NCBI GenBank assembly: GCA_002353295.1 | Contig: DEJG01000014.1 | Span: 124,058 to 183,476 of the forward strand | DNA: 59,419 bases | Direction of reading: 5' to 3' | DNA from: Prevotella sp. UBA2754 | Lineage (GTDB): Bacteria; Bacteroidota; Bacteroidia; Bacteroidales; Bacteroidaceae | Part shown: positions 45,377-52,971 of the stretch, one piece after another | How positions within the stretch are numbered: the first letter of the stretch is position 1 | How the letters are laid out: every line of letters begins with the position of its first letter | Translations under genes and position numbers: made by a program | The notes under the pieces: generated by a model | Database searches by the model: none | The model's input: the letters and a program-made list of their open reading frames with translations, nothing else | Told to the model about the DNA's origin: nothing

Positions 45377-45433
45377 CACTCACCAATCGTACTTTTTGTA
45401 CAACTAAATACTAATCTCAAAAACGACAGACGT

Positions 45434-46876
45434 ATGAAAGACTTAAAAATGTACATTAACGGTCAATTCTGCGAAAGTTCCAACAGCAAATGGATTGACG
45501 TTTTGAATCCCTCTACAGAGGAAGTGATTTCCCGCCAACCAGAAGGCACCATCGAAGATGTAAATCGCGCATTAGACGCTGCACGTGCTGCCCAAAAGGC
45601 ATGGGGCAAGACACCCGCCATCGAGCGCGCGCAATATCTGCTAAAGATGGCTGCGGGAATCAAAGCACGTGAACAGGAATTCACTGAAATTATTATGCGT
45701 GAGCAAGGCAAGACACGCACATGGGCAAGCATCGAAGTTGGTGCCACAATAGCCTATTTTGAATACATGGCATCATTTGCCCGTCATATTGAAGGGGAAA
45801 TTATCCCTTCCGATCGACCCAATGAGACTATTTTCTTAACCAAGAAACCCATCGGTGTCGTGGCTGGTATCCTCCCTTGGAACTTCCCCTTTTTCCTTAT
45901 AGCCCGTAAAGCTGGGGCCGCACTGATTGCCGGGTGTACCATTGTCATCAAACCCTCACAGCTCACTCCAGAAAATTGTACAGAATTTGCAAAGGTGGTT
46001 GCTGAGACTGGTCTCCCTGCTGGAGTCATTAATATCGTTACTGGTAAAGGATCTGTTATCGGCAACGAAATGGCAGCATCGCCCAAGATTGACATTGTCA
46101 GTGTCACAGGCTCCGTCAGTGCTGGTGAAAGTATCATGGCAGCTGCCAGCAAGAACATCACAAAAGTCAGTCTGGAACTGGGCGGTAAAGCCCCTGCTAT
46201 TGTTTGCAAGGATGCTGACTTGGAAAGGGCAGCACAATGGATTGTTGATTCACGCATAGGCAACAACGGACAAATTTGCAACAATGCAGAACGCGTCTAT
46301 GTCCAGAAAGAAGTGAAAGAAGCCTTTACAAAGATTCTCGTCAACAAAATGAAAGCCGTCAAAGTTGGCGACCCCTGTGCTGACGAAAATGTTGATATGG
46401 GACCTCTTGTTGAGGCAAGAGCCTTGGAAAGCGTTAGCGAGAAAGTGCAACGGGCAATTAACCAGGGAGCAAAACTGCTCTGTGGAGGACAGCGTGTAGG
46501 TGACAAGGGTTACTTCTATGCAGCTACCGTTCTCGATGAGTGTACGCAAGATATGGACATCATCCACGAAGAAACTTTTGGCCCAGTAATCCCCTTGGTT
46601 GAATTTGACACCATTGATCAAGCCATAGCATGGGCCAATGACTGTGAATACGGTCTGGCTTCATCCATCTTCACCAAAGACCTTAACATTGCCACCAAAG
46701 CATGTCGAGAGTTAGAATTTGGTGAGACATACATCAACCGCGAACATTTCGAGGCTATTCAAGGTTTCCACGCAGGAGTGAAGAAATCTGGAATCGGAGG
46801 AGCTGATGGAAGACATGGAGTAGAGGAATACCTTGTAACTCATGTCACCTATCTTGATACATACGAAGACATGTAA
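45434..46876 (+). CDS. aldA: Lactaldehyde/glycolaldehyde dehydrogenase, AldA-like
   Basis: This NAD+-dependent aldehyde dehydrogenase of 480 aa resembles E. coli AldA along its whole length, including WNFPFFLIARK, ELGGKAPAIV, GQICNNAERVYVQK and the C-terminal EAIQGFHAGVKKSGIGGADGRHG. The catalytic Cys282, general base Glu248 and Asn150 are in place (numbering from ATG 45434). AldA oxidises L-lactaldehyde from fucose or rhamnose breakdown and glycolaldehyde; the substrate here is inferred. It is monocistronic, with a near-consensus promoter upstream and a strong terminator downstream. Confidence 0.92.
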   Translation: MKDLKMYINGQFCESSNSKWIDVLNPSTEEVISRQPEGTIEDVNRALDAARAAQKAWGKTPAIERAQYLLKMAAGIKAREQEFTEIIMREQGKTRTWASIEVGATIAYFEYMASFARHIEGEIIPSDRPNETIFLTKKPIGVVAGILPWNFPFFLIARKAGAALIAGCTIVIKPSQLTPENCTEFAKVVAETGLPAGVINIVTGKGSVIGNEMAASPKIDIVSVTGSVSAGESIMAAASKNITKVSLELGGKAPAIVCKDADLERAAQWIVDSRIGNNGQICNNAERVYVQKEVKEAFTKILVNKMKAVKVGDPCADENVDMGPLVEARALESVSEKVQRAINQGAKLLCGGQRVGDKGYFYAATVLDECTQDMDIIHEETFGPVIPLVEFDTIDQAIAWANDCEYGLASSIFTKDLNIATKACRELEFGETYINREHFEAIQGFHAGVKKSGIGGADGRHGVEEYLVTHVTYLDTYEDM

Positions 46877-46892
46877 AAGTTCCATTAACAAC

Positions 46893-46924
46893 ATCCCCGT
46901 ACAACAATACGGGGATTCTTTTTT
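46893..46924 (+). terminator. Rho-independent terminator of aldA
   Basis: ATCCCCGTA and TACGGGGAT form a perfect 9-bp stem with a 6-nt loop, followed by TCTTTTTT. Confidence 0.9.
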
Positions 46925-46967
46925 GCAAATATATTTCTTTTCTCTTCGTTATTTCGAATTTTTGCAG

Positions 46968-46975
46968 TACCTTTG
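46968..46975 (+). promoter_or_regulatory. Predicted -7 element of the headgroup-pathway operon
   Basis: TACCTTTG followed by CA matches the consensus, 33 nt before the ATG at 47009. An ATG at 46973 overlaps the element and is rejected as the start. Confidence 0.6.
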
Positions 46976-47008
46976 CACGCTGATTTTATAGTATTATTAA
47001 ATAGGAAC

Positions 47009-48010
47009 ATGAACGAAAAAATTCAAAAGACCTTGAAATCTACCGAAACGGAAGACTGGCTCGACCTGCATGTGGTGCGACCTTTCTGCTATTGGTGGGC
47101 GGTGCTGTTTGCCAAATTCGACATACATCCCAATACGGTAACAATTCTTTCTATGATTATAGGTGCGGGCAGTACTTTTTTCTTTGCCTGTGGCAGTTTC
47201 CACTACGAGGGTACACACGGATTGGTGATGAATATCATTGCCATCCTGCTGCTCTGTCTGGCCGACATTTTCGATTGCACCGACGGACAGTTGGCTCGCA
47301 TGACGGGTAAGAAAAGTCGCTTGGGACGCATATTGGATGGTATCGCCGGGTTCACCTGGTTCGTACCTATCTACCACGGACTGGTGTATCGTTTCTATAT
47401 CCACCACGACATTGAGTTTGGATGGCTGGGGATTGAGGACACTCCTGAGAACGCACTCATTGCCACCATCGTGGTGTATATCCTCGGCATCATCTCTGGA
47501 TTTATGGGAATAGCAGGTCAGCAGCGACTGGCCGACTATTATATCCAGGCCCACCTATTCTTCCTCAAGGGGGAAAAGGGTTCTGAGTTGGATAATTCGG
47601 CTAAGCAGCAGGAAATCTATAACCAGATGACCAGTGAGACACCTTGGACAGAGCGATATTTCCAGAAGTCGTATATCGACTACACCAAGAAACAGGAGCA
47701 ACAGACACCAGAGTTCCAGCTGATGCTGAAGACGATGCGCGAGAAATATGGCTCATTGGACAATATCCCTGCAGAGATAAGACAAGACTTTCATGACAAC
47801 TCGTTGCCCGTGATTACATGGAACGGTCTGCTTACGTTCAATTTCCGTTCAGCATGGCTATTCTTGTTCTGTCTGATAGACATTCCTGCGATGTATTTCG
47901 TCTTCGAAATCGTATGTATGGGATTGTTGGCATACTATGTCAATCATCGCCATGAGGGTTTCTGCAAAGAAATCAGAATGAAAATGGAACAGCCAACAGC
48001 TAAAAGCTAG
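47009..48010 (+). CDS. CDP-alcohol phosphatidyltransferase family protein with altered signature
   Basis: This integral membrane enzyme of 333 aa normally moves a phospho-alcohol from a CDP-activated donor to an acceptor. The family signature D-x2-D-G-x2-A-R-x8-G-x3-D-x3-D is present as D89, D92-G93, A96-R97, G106 and D110, but the final Asp is Gly114. Several hydrophobic helices surround it (near 45-60, 73-88, 115-130, 146-165, and two at the C-terminus), with a soluble charged insert at ~185-270. It is first of four genes, followed by a flippase-like protein, a PLP enzyme and a nucleotidyltransferase. It may use a non-canonical base, another donor, or be inactive as a transferase. Confidence 0.85.
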   Translation: MNEKIQKTLKSTETEDWLDLHVVRPFCYWWAVLFAKFDIHPNTVTILSMIIGAGSTFFFACGSFHYEGTHGLVMNIIAILLLCLADIFDCTDGQLARMTGKKSRLGRILDGIAGFTWFVPIYHGLVYRFYIHHDIEFGWLGIEDTPENALIATIVVYILGIISGFMGIAGQQRLADYYIQAHLFFLKGEKGSELDNSAKQQEIYNQMTSETPWTERYFQKSYIDYTKKQEQQTPEFQLMLKTMREKYGSLDNIPAEIRQDFHDNSLPVITWNGLLTFNFRSAWLFLFCLIDIPAMYFVFEIVCMGLLAYYVNHRHEGFCKEIRMKMEQPTAKS

Positions 48011-48014
48011 AAAA

Positions 48015-49049
48015 ATGAAGTGGACAAAACAAAAGCTGAATAACCTGTTCTTCATTTTAGGCGTCATCGCTATCGTGGTGATGCTGCTTACATTCGATGT
48101 CAGTTTCGTCGAATTGTGGGAGCATATCTGTCATGCAGGTTATTGGCTAATTCCTATAGTAGGTATTTGGGTTGTCGTCTATGCACTGAATGCCCTTGCA
48201 TGGCAAGCTACCATCGAGGGGAATATCGGGAAAAAAATGCCTGTCAGTTTCTGGCGTCTCTACCGACTGACCATTACTGGATATGCCCTTAACTATGCTA
48301 CCCCGGTGGGTGGCTTAGGGGGGGAGCCCTATCGTATCATGGAACTCTCAAAGGATATTGATAAACAACATGCGACATCATCGGTTATTCTGTATGCCAT
48401 GATGCATTTCTTCGCCCATTTCTGGTTCTGGTTTATCAGCATTTTCATCTATATTGTTTTAGCTGCTATTGGCGACTTACCCTTCACTACAGCTATTGGT
48501 ATTACGCTTAGCATCATCGTGATATTCTGTCTATTCTTTTTCTACCTTTTCTCTAGAGGCTATAAGAACGGACTGGTAAAATACATTTTAGGAGTTGTGG
48601 CAAACATCCCTGGTCTGAAGAAATGGACCCTCCGCTTCTGGGCTCGACATGCAGAAGCTATTGAAAATATCGACAAACAGATTGTGGCTCTTCACCAACA
48701 AGACAAACGGGCTTTCTACAAAAGTCTGTGTTATGAATATTTTTCAAGGGTAGTACAAAGTTCCGAAGTGATGTTCATGCTTCTGCTCTTCGGCATTGAC
48801 TGTGGAGGCGGATGGGGTGGTCTCACACTCACGTTTCTCCATAGCATCCTCATTGTTGCCTTTACCACCCTCTTTGCCAATTTGATAGGCTTCCTGCCCA
48901 TGCAACTGGGAGTACAGGAAGGTGGATTCGTGCTATCCATTGCTGCCCTTGGTTTATCCGCAGCTTTAGGTATCTTCGTGAGTATCATTTGTCGTGTAAG
49001 GGAGATTATCTGGATTGCCATTGGATTACTTTTAATGAAATTGAAATAG
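48015..49049 (+). CDS. Flippase-like membrane protein (LPG synthase TM / YbhN family)
   Basis: This polytopic inner-membrane protein of 344 aa has about eight hydrophobic helices and matches the lysylphosphatidylglycerol synthase transmembrane-region family, including the motif TPVGGLGGEPYRIM near residue 96 and QLGVQEGGFVLS near 295. Members flip or move lipids (MprF N-domain, AglD-like). It starts 4 nt after the CDP-alcohol transferase, which suggests it moves the product of that enzyme. Substrate unknown. Confidence 0.85.
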   Translation: MKWTKQKLNNLFFILGVIAIVVMLLTFDVSFVELWEHICHAGYWLIPIVGIWVVVYALNALAWQATIEGNIGKKMPVSFWRLYRLTITGYALNYATPVGGLGGEPYRIMELSKDIDKQHATSSVILYAMMHFFAHFWFWFISIFIYIVLAAIGDLPFTTAIGITLSIIVIFCLFFFYLFSRGYKNGLVKYILGVVANIPGLKKWTLRFWARHAEAIENIDKQIVALHQQDKRAFYKSLCYEYFSRVVQSSEVMFMLLLFGIDCGGGWGGLTLTFLHSILIVAFTTLFANLIGFLPMQLGVQEGGFVLSIAALGLSAALGIFVSIICRVREIIWIAIGLLLMKLK

Positions 49050-49079
49050 TAAAACTTGAAATAACGAAAAACAATTAAT

Positions 49080-50117
49080 ATGAATTATCTCGACAGAAAC
49101 GAATTTAACTTTGAGCCCAGCCAGAAAGTGGTGGAGGCTATCAAGAATTTCGACCCAAAGACTTTGTGTTTCTATACCCGCATCTATGACCAGGGCAAGA
49201 AGAGTGTGATCTCGGTACGTCTCAGTGAAATTTACAACGTACCTGAGGAGCAGGTATTGCTGACCTATGGTGGTGAGGACATGCTGAAGAATGCCATCCA
49301 CTATTTCCTGATGCTGGGTGACAACAAAAAGATTCTCATTCCGGAGTTCTCTTGGTGGTATTATAACCGTGTGGCAAGTGAGTGTGGAGGTTCTTTTGAG
49401 ATGTATCCGCTCCATGAGCTGGAGGACACCTTTGCCTATGATGTGGAGGAGGTGATTGCGTATACCAACCGTGTACATCCCCGCATGCTGCTTCTTGCAT
49501 CTCCTAACAATCCTACGGGTAACAGTCTGACCAGTGAGGAGATTGGTCGCATCATGGAGAATATCCCTTCCGACACAATGGTGCTCATTGATGAGGCTTA
49601 CGCTAGTTTTATGAACATGGATACGGGCTATATTGCTCCGTTGGTGAACAAATACAACAACCTGATCATCTCGCGCACACTCTCGAAGTTTTACGGACTG
49701 CCCGGTCTACGTTGTGGTTTCGGCTTTATCGGAAAGGGACATGACCAGTTCCTGAGCTATTGCAACAAGTACCTAGGTTACAACCGTTTCTCTGAGGCTG
49801 TGGCTCTTGCCGCTCTCGACAGCGACGATCATTATCGCCATGTTGCCGACGATATGGAATGGGGGCGCCAGTTGTATAAGAAGGAGTTGGGCAACCTGCC
49901 TGGCTTCAAGGTGTATAAGTCGGTGGCAAACTTCATCCTCATCAAATATCCGGTGGAAATCAAGGACGCACTGATGGAGGCTTTGAAAGTACAGGATTAC
50001 AAGATTAAGTTTATGGGCGACAAGGGACTGGAGTCTTGTCTGCGCATCACCTTAGGTCGTAAGGAACAAACGCAGACCGTTGTTGACACCATTCTGAAGG
50101 TTTACAATAAGAAATAA
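49080..50117 (+). CDS. PLP-dependent aminotransferase class I/II (HisC/CobD-like)
   Basis: This fold-type I PLP enzyme of 345 aa resembles histidinol-phosphate aminotransferase and the related threonine-phosphate decarboxylase CobD. It has ASPNNPTGN, VLIDEAYASF (PLP-ring Asp) and the Schiff-base Lys in SRTLSKFYGLPGLRCGFG. The N-terminus lacks the usual HisC opening. It is not in a histidine operon. Between a flippase-like gene and a nucleotidyltransferase it more likely makes an amino-alcohol phosphate than histidinol phosphate; decarboxylation versus transamination cannot be decided from sequence. Confidence 0.85.
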   Translation: MNYLDRNEFNFEPSQKVVEAIKNFDPKTLCFYTRIYDQGKKSVISVRLSEIYNVPEEQVLLTYGGEDMLKNAIHYFLMLGDNKKILIPEFSWWYYNRVASECGGSFEMYPLHELEDTFAYDVEEVIAYTNRVHPRMLLLASPNNPTGNSLTSEEIGRIMENIPSDTMVLIDEAYASFMNMDTGYIAPLVNKYNNLIISRTLSKFYGLPGLRCGFGFIGKGHDQFLSYCNKYLGYNRFSEAVALAALDSDDHYRHVADDMEWGRQLYKKELGNLPGFKVYKSVANFILIKYPVEIKDALMEALKVQDYKIKFMGDKGLESCLRITLGRKEQTQTVVDTILKVYNKK

Positions 50118-50118
50118 G

Positions 50119-50910
50119 ATGATAGGAGTCATTCTTGCCGCAGGTATGGCCAAGCGCCTGCGTCCCCTGACGGACACGAAACCCAAGTGTTTACTGAAGG
50201 TAGGAGAGCGTACACTATTAGAGCGCACCGTTCGTGCCATGCAACAGGCTGGCATCACAGAGTTCGTGGTGGTCACCGGCTACCGCGCTGACCAGATAGT
50301 GGACTTTTTAGAGACCCTCAACTCTCAACTCCCAACTCTCAACTCTCAAAGGCTACGGGTAGGCGAGCAAAGCTCGGGAATACTCTCGACTCCCAACTTC
50401 CACTTCCTCCATAATGCCGACTATGAGCACAACAACAATATCTTCTCGCTCTGGATGGCTGGTGAATATGTGCGTGGCAAGGAGTTCTTGCTGATGGACA
50501 GCGACATCCTTTGCGATCCTGCAGCTGTGGCACGTATTGCCCACGAGCCAGAGTCTGCCCTTGCCCTCAATCGCCATGAGTGTGGCGAGGAGGAAATCAA
50601 GGTTATTGTGGATGCCAACGGCCACATCACTGAAATCAGCAAGGTATGTAGCATCAAGGATGCTATCGGCGAATCAGTAGGCATTGAGAAGATGACGGCC
50701 GATTATAGTGAGGCGCTCTACAAAGAACTTGACCAGATGATTCTAAAAGAAGGACTGATTGATGTATTCTATGAGCGTTGCTTTGAGCGACTCATCCCTC
50801 AAGGACACACTTTCAAGGTTGTGGACACTACCAGCTATTTTTCTTACGAGCTGGATACGCCTGAAGATTTTGAACGGGCGAAAGAATTGATGCCAAAGGA
50901 ACTTTTATAA
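50119..50910 (+). CDS. Nucleotidyltransferase, phospho-alcohol cytidylyltransferase-like, with repeat insertion
   Basis: This NTP transferase of 263 aa has the GT-A-like start VILAAGMAKRLRPLTDTKPKCLL, the NNNIFSLWMAGE segment and LLMDSDIL metal-binding Asp, like LicC (phosphocholine), phosphonate and inositol-phosphate cytidylyltransferases. It probably makes the CDP-activated headgroup used by the transferase at 47009. Residues ~66-93 (nt ~50313-50399) are an extra, Ser/Asn/Leu-rich loop encoded by four CAACTCT-type heptamers plus a short hairpin-containing sequence. The reading frame is intact. The gene starts 1 nt after the PLP enzyme and ends at a strong terminator. Confidence 0.85.
   Translation: MIGVILAAGMAKRLRPLTDTKPKCLLKVGERTLLERTVRAMQQAGITEFVVVTGYRADQIVDFLETLNSQLPTLNSQRLRVGEQSSGILSTPNFHFLHNADYEHNNNIFSLWMAGEYVRGKEFLLMDSDILCDPAAVARIAHEPESALALNRHECGEEEIKVIVDANGHITEISKVCSIKDAIGESVGIEKMTADYSEALYKELDQMILKEGLIDVFYERCFERLIPQGHTFKVVDTTSYFSYELDTPEDFERAKELMPKELL
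50319..50346 (+). repeat. Tandem heptamer (CAACTCT) x4 inside the nucleotidyltransferase gene
   Basis: Units CAACTCT, CAACTCC, CAACTCT, CAACTCT lie head to tail in frame with the gene. A gain or loss of one 7-bp unit would shift the frame. Confidence 0.85.
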
Positions 50911-50944
50911 AAAGAAATCAGCCTCCACGGGGGCTGATTTCTTT
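50911..50944. terminator. Bidirectional terminator between nucleotidyltransferase gene and lptB
   Basis: AAAGAAATCAGCC (50911-50923) and GGCTGATTTCTTT (50932-50944) form a 13-bp hairpin with terminal A/T tracts. It overlaps the lptB stop codon. Confidence 0.85.
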
Positions 50945-51764
50945 ATGCATTCTTGTCTTCTTCCTCTTCTTTTCGCCTTTTCTCTTCCGCCATCCGCTGG
51001 AAGTCTTTCTTCTGCAAAACGAAGTTGGATCCCAGATATTTCTCTTTCACGATAGGGTTAACAGCGAGTTCGTCAGGACTGCCCTGAAACAGAATACGCC
51101 CTTCAAACAACAGATAGGCACGGTCGGTGATATTCAATGTCTCGTGCACGTTATGGTCGGTAATCAGAATACCGATATTACGATACTTCAGTTGCCATAC
51201 AATCTGCTGAATATCCTCAACAGCAATAGGGTCAACACCGGCAAAGGGTTCATCAAGCATAATGAACTTAGGTTCAATAGCCAAACAGCGCGCTATTTCC
51301 GTACGGCGACGCTCACCACCGGAGAGCTGGTCACCCTTGTTTTTGCGCACCTTCTGCAGGCGGAATTCCTTAATCAGACTCTCTAACTTCTCCAACTGGT
51401 AGTCACGAGGTTTACCCGTCATCTCCAATACAGAAAGGATATTGTCCTCAACCGACATCTTTCGAAACACGGAGTTCTCCTGAGCCAGATAGCCGATACC
51501 AGCACGGGCACGGCGGTAAACAGGATAGTTGGTCACTTCTTCCTCACCCAGATATACGTGACCGCCGTTAGGTACCACCAATCCCGTTGTCATATAGAAA
51601 GAGGTGGTCTTACCGGCACCGTTCGGTCCCAGCAGGCCTACGATCTCTCCTTGTCGCACATTGAAACTCACGTCATTTACCACCGTACGCTTGCCATAAA
51701 TCTTCACAAGTCCTTCGGTGCGAAGTACCAATTGCTCCTCTCGTTTATTTAAAGTTTCGTCCAT
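50943..51764 (-). CDS. lptB: LPS export ABC transporter ATP-binding protein LptB
   Basis: LptB is the cytoplasmic ATPase that drives LPS extraction by LptFG. It has 273 aa with Walker A GPNGAGKT, the signature LSGGERRR and Walker B FIMLDEPFAGVDP, plus the LptB-specific HNVHETL switch (TDHNVHETLNI). The C-terminus carries a charged Lys/Glu-rich tail (~20 residues) seen in Bacteroidetes LptB. The -7 element TATCTTTG lies at 51783-51790 (minus strand). No lptF/lptG genes are in the window. Confidence 0.95.
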   Translation of the reverse strand: MDETLNKREEQLVLRTEGLVKIYGKRTVVNDVSFNVRQGEIVGLLGPNGAGKTTSFYMTTGLVVPNGGHVYLGEEEVTNYPVYRRARAGIGYLAQENSVFRKMSVEDNILSVLEMTGKPRDYQLEKLESLIKEFRLQKVRKNKGDQLSGGERRRTEIARCLAIEPKFIMLDEPFAGVDPIAVEDIQQIVWQLKYRNIGILITDHNVHETLNITDRAYLLFEGRILFQGSPDELAVNPIVKEKYLGSNFVLQKKDFQRMAEEKRRKEEEEDKNA

Positions 51765-51782
51765 ACCTTATTTCTACGTTTG

Positions 51783-51790
51783 CAAAGATA
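51783..51790 (-). promoter_or_regulatory. Predicted -7 element of lptB
   Basis: The minus strand reads TATCTTTGCA, 18 nt before the lptB start. Confidence 0.6.
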
Positions 51791-52202
51791 CTCATAAGTA
51801 GGCTAAACACCAAATAAAACCGAATGAATTTGCATATTCCAACCAATAATCTTAAAATCAGACATGCTGTATCGGGTACATAAAAGGTGGTATCTTGATA
51901 AAAAATCAGGTTACTTATATCTGGAAATTCTGATGATTCAACCAAACACCCTTTTCGATACATCTCTGAAATTATTTTTAACATTTTCGGCGACTTTGTT
52001 TTTAAAAGATCGTGTATTGTTTTTCCCTTTTCCTCATTTTCAGGCTGTAAATAAATGTATTATTGGAAAGGAATTCATGAAAATGAAAAGAAAAATAAAT
52101 TTCATTTTGAATTTAAGTACCTTATTTGTATCTCTGACTATGTCGAAGACACTCACGTTCGAGAAAACTCAAAATTCTTTTGGTTTTCTGCTCACTTATC
52201 CG

Positions 52203-52210
52203 TATCTTTG
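52203..52210 (+). promoter_or_regulatory. Predicted -7 element of mlaE-mlaF
   Basis: TATCTTTG followed by CA matches the consensus and lies only 8 nt before the ATG at 52219, so the transcript would be leaderless or nearly so. Confidence 0.55.
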
Positions 52211-52218
52211 CACCCAAT

Positions 52219-52971
52219 ATGATTAAGATACTGCATAAATCGCTGACATCGTTTGGCAAATTCATCATGCTGATGGGACGTGTTTTCAAACGCCCTGAGC
52301 GTTTGCGCATGTTTGCCAAGGAGTATATCAAAGAGATGGCACAACTGGGTGTCAACTCAATAGGCATCGTGTTGCTGATATCGTTCTTCATCGGTGCAGT
52401 AATATGTATCCAGATGAAACTGAACATCCAGAGTCCTTGGATGCCTCGATGGGTGAGTGGCTATACCACGCGTGAAATCATGCTGTTGGAGTTCTCAAGC
52501 AGTATCATGTGTTTGATACTGGCTGGTAAGGTGGGCTCTAACATCGCCTCGGAGATTGGTACGATGCGTGTCACCCAACAGATTGACGCTTTAGATATCA
52601 TGGGTGTCAACTCTGCTAACTACCTGATACTGCCCAAGATTACAGCCATGCTGACTATCATGCCCATCCTGGTGGTTTTCTCATCGGCAATGGGTATTAT
52701 GGGAGCTTATGGTACTGCTTATATCGGACATATCATCGTGCCCGACGACCTCACGTTAGGTCTGCAACACTCGTTTAAGTCGTGGTTCGTGTGGATGAGT
52801 ATCATCAAGAGTTTGTTCTTTGCCTTCATCATATCGGCAGTTCCCTCTTTCTTCGGCTATACCGTTGAAGGCGGCTCCGTCAATGTTGGTAAGGCATCAA
52901 CAGATGCCGTAGTCTGCTCGAGTGTTCTGATTTTGTTTAGCGATGTTTTCTTAACCCAGTTGCTGTCATGA
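52219..52971 (+). CDS. mlaE: MlaE-family ABC transporter permease
   Basis: This inner-membrane permease of the Mla/MCE phospholipid transport system (250 aa from ATG 52219) has about five helices and the conserved cytoplasmic-loop pattern EFSSSIMCLILAGKVGSNIASEIGTMRVTQQIDAL, with the ExGxMxxxxQIDAL core typical of MlaE. It works with the MlaF ATPase encoded next (4-bp overlap) to move phospholipids between membranes. No MCE-domain (MlaD) gene follows directly. A longer start at 52180 is possible but overlaps the promoter element. Confidence 0.93.
   Translation: MIKILHKSLTSFGKFIMLMGRVFKRPERLRMFAKEYIKEMAQLGVNSIGIVLLISFFIGAVICIQMKLNIQSPWMPRWVSGYTTREIMLLEFSSSIMCLILAGKVGSNIASEIGTMRVTQQIDALDIMGVNSANYLILPKITAMLTIMPILVVFSSAMGIMGAYGTAYIGHIIVPDDLTLGLQHSFKSWFVWMSIIKSLFFAFIISAVPSFFGYTVEGGSVNVGKASTDAVVCSSVLILFSDVFLTQLLS

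Larger units (their letters stand above)
45124..45433. other. Divergent intergenic region between tig and aldA
   Basis: This 310-nt stretch holds no supported gene. It contains the tig -7 element (45166-45173, minus strand), the aldA promoter (45345-45376, plus strand), A/T-rich runs near 45190-45225 and a 7-bp inverted repeat GTACCTT/AAGGTAC (45235-45241, 45256-45262). Confidence 0.6.
51765..52218. other. Intergenic region between lptB and mlaE
   Basis: This 454-nt AT-rich stretch has no gene I can support. It contains the lptB -7 element (51783-51790, minus) and the mlaE -7 element (52203-52210, plus). Two open frames inside (51864-52226 plus, 51745-51984 minus) have no recognisable domain and read as low-complexity noise. 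It could hold a small RNA or a decayed gene. Confidence 0.55.

Noticed and set aside
45253..45456. 67-codon open frame on the minus strand in the tig/aldA gap
   Set aside because: It overlaps the aldA promoter and start and has no family resemblance.
47009..48010. Assigning the CDP-alcohol transferase as phosphatidylglycerophosphate or phosphatidylserine synthase
   Set aside because: The final catalytic Asp is missing, the protein has a long soluble insert, and the neighbours point to another donor.
49080..50117. Naming the PLP enzyme hisC
   Set aside because: There are no other histidine genes nearby and the context suggests a different substrate.
50319..50346. Heptamer arrays considered as a CRISPR array
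   Set aside because: Units are 7 bp with no spacers and no cas genes are present.
51864..52226. 120-codon open frame on the plus strand between lptB and mlaE
   Set aside because: No recognisable domain, F/L/T-rich low-complexity translation in an AT-rich gap, and it overlaps the mlaE promoter and start.
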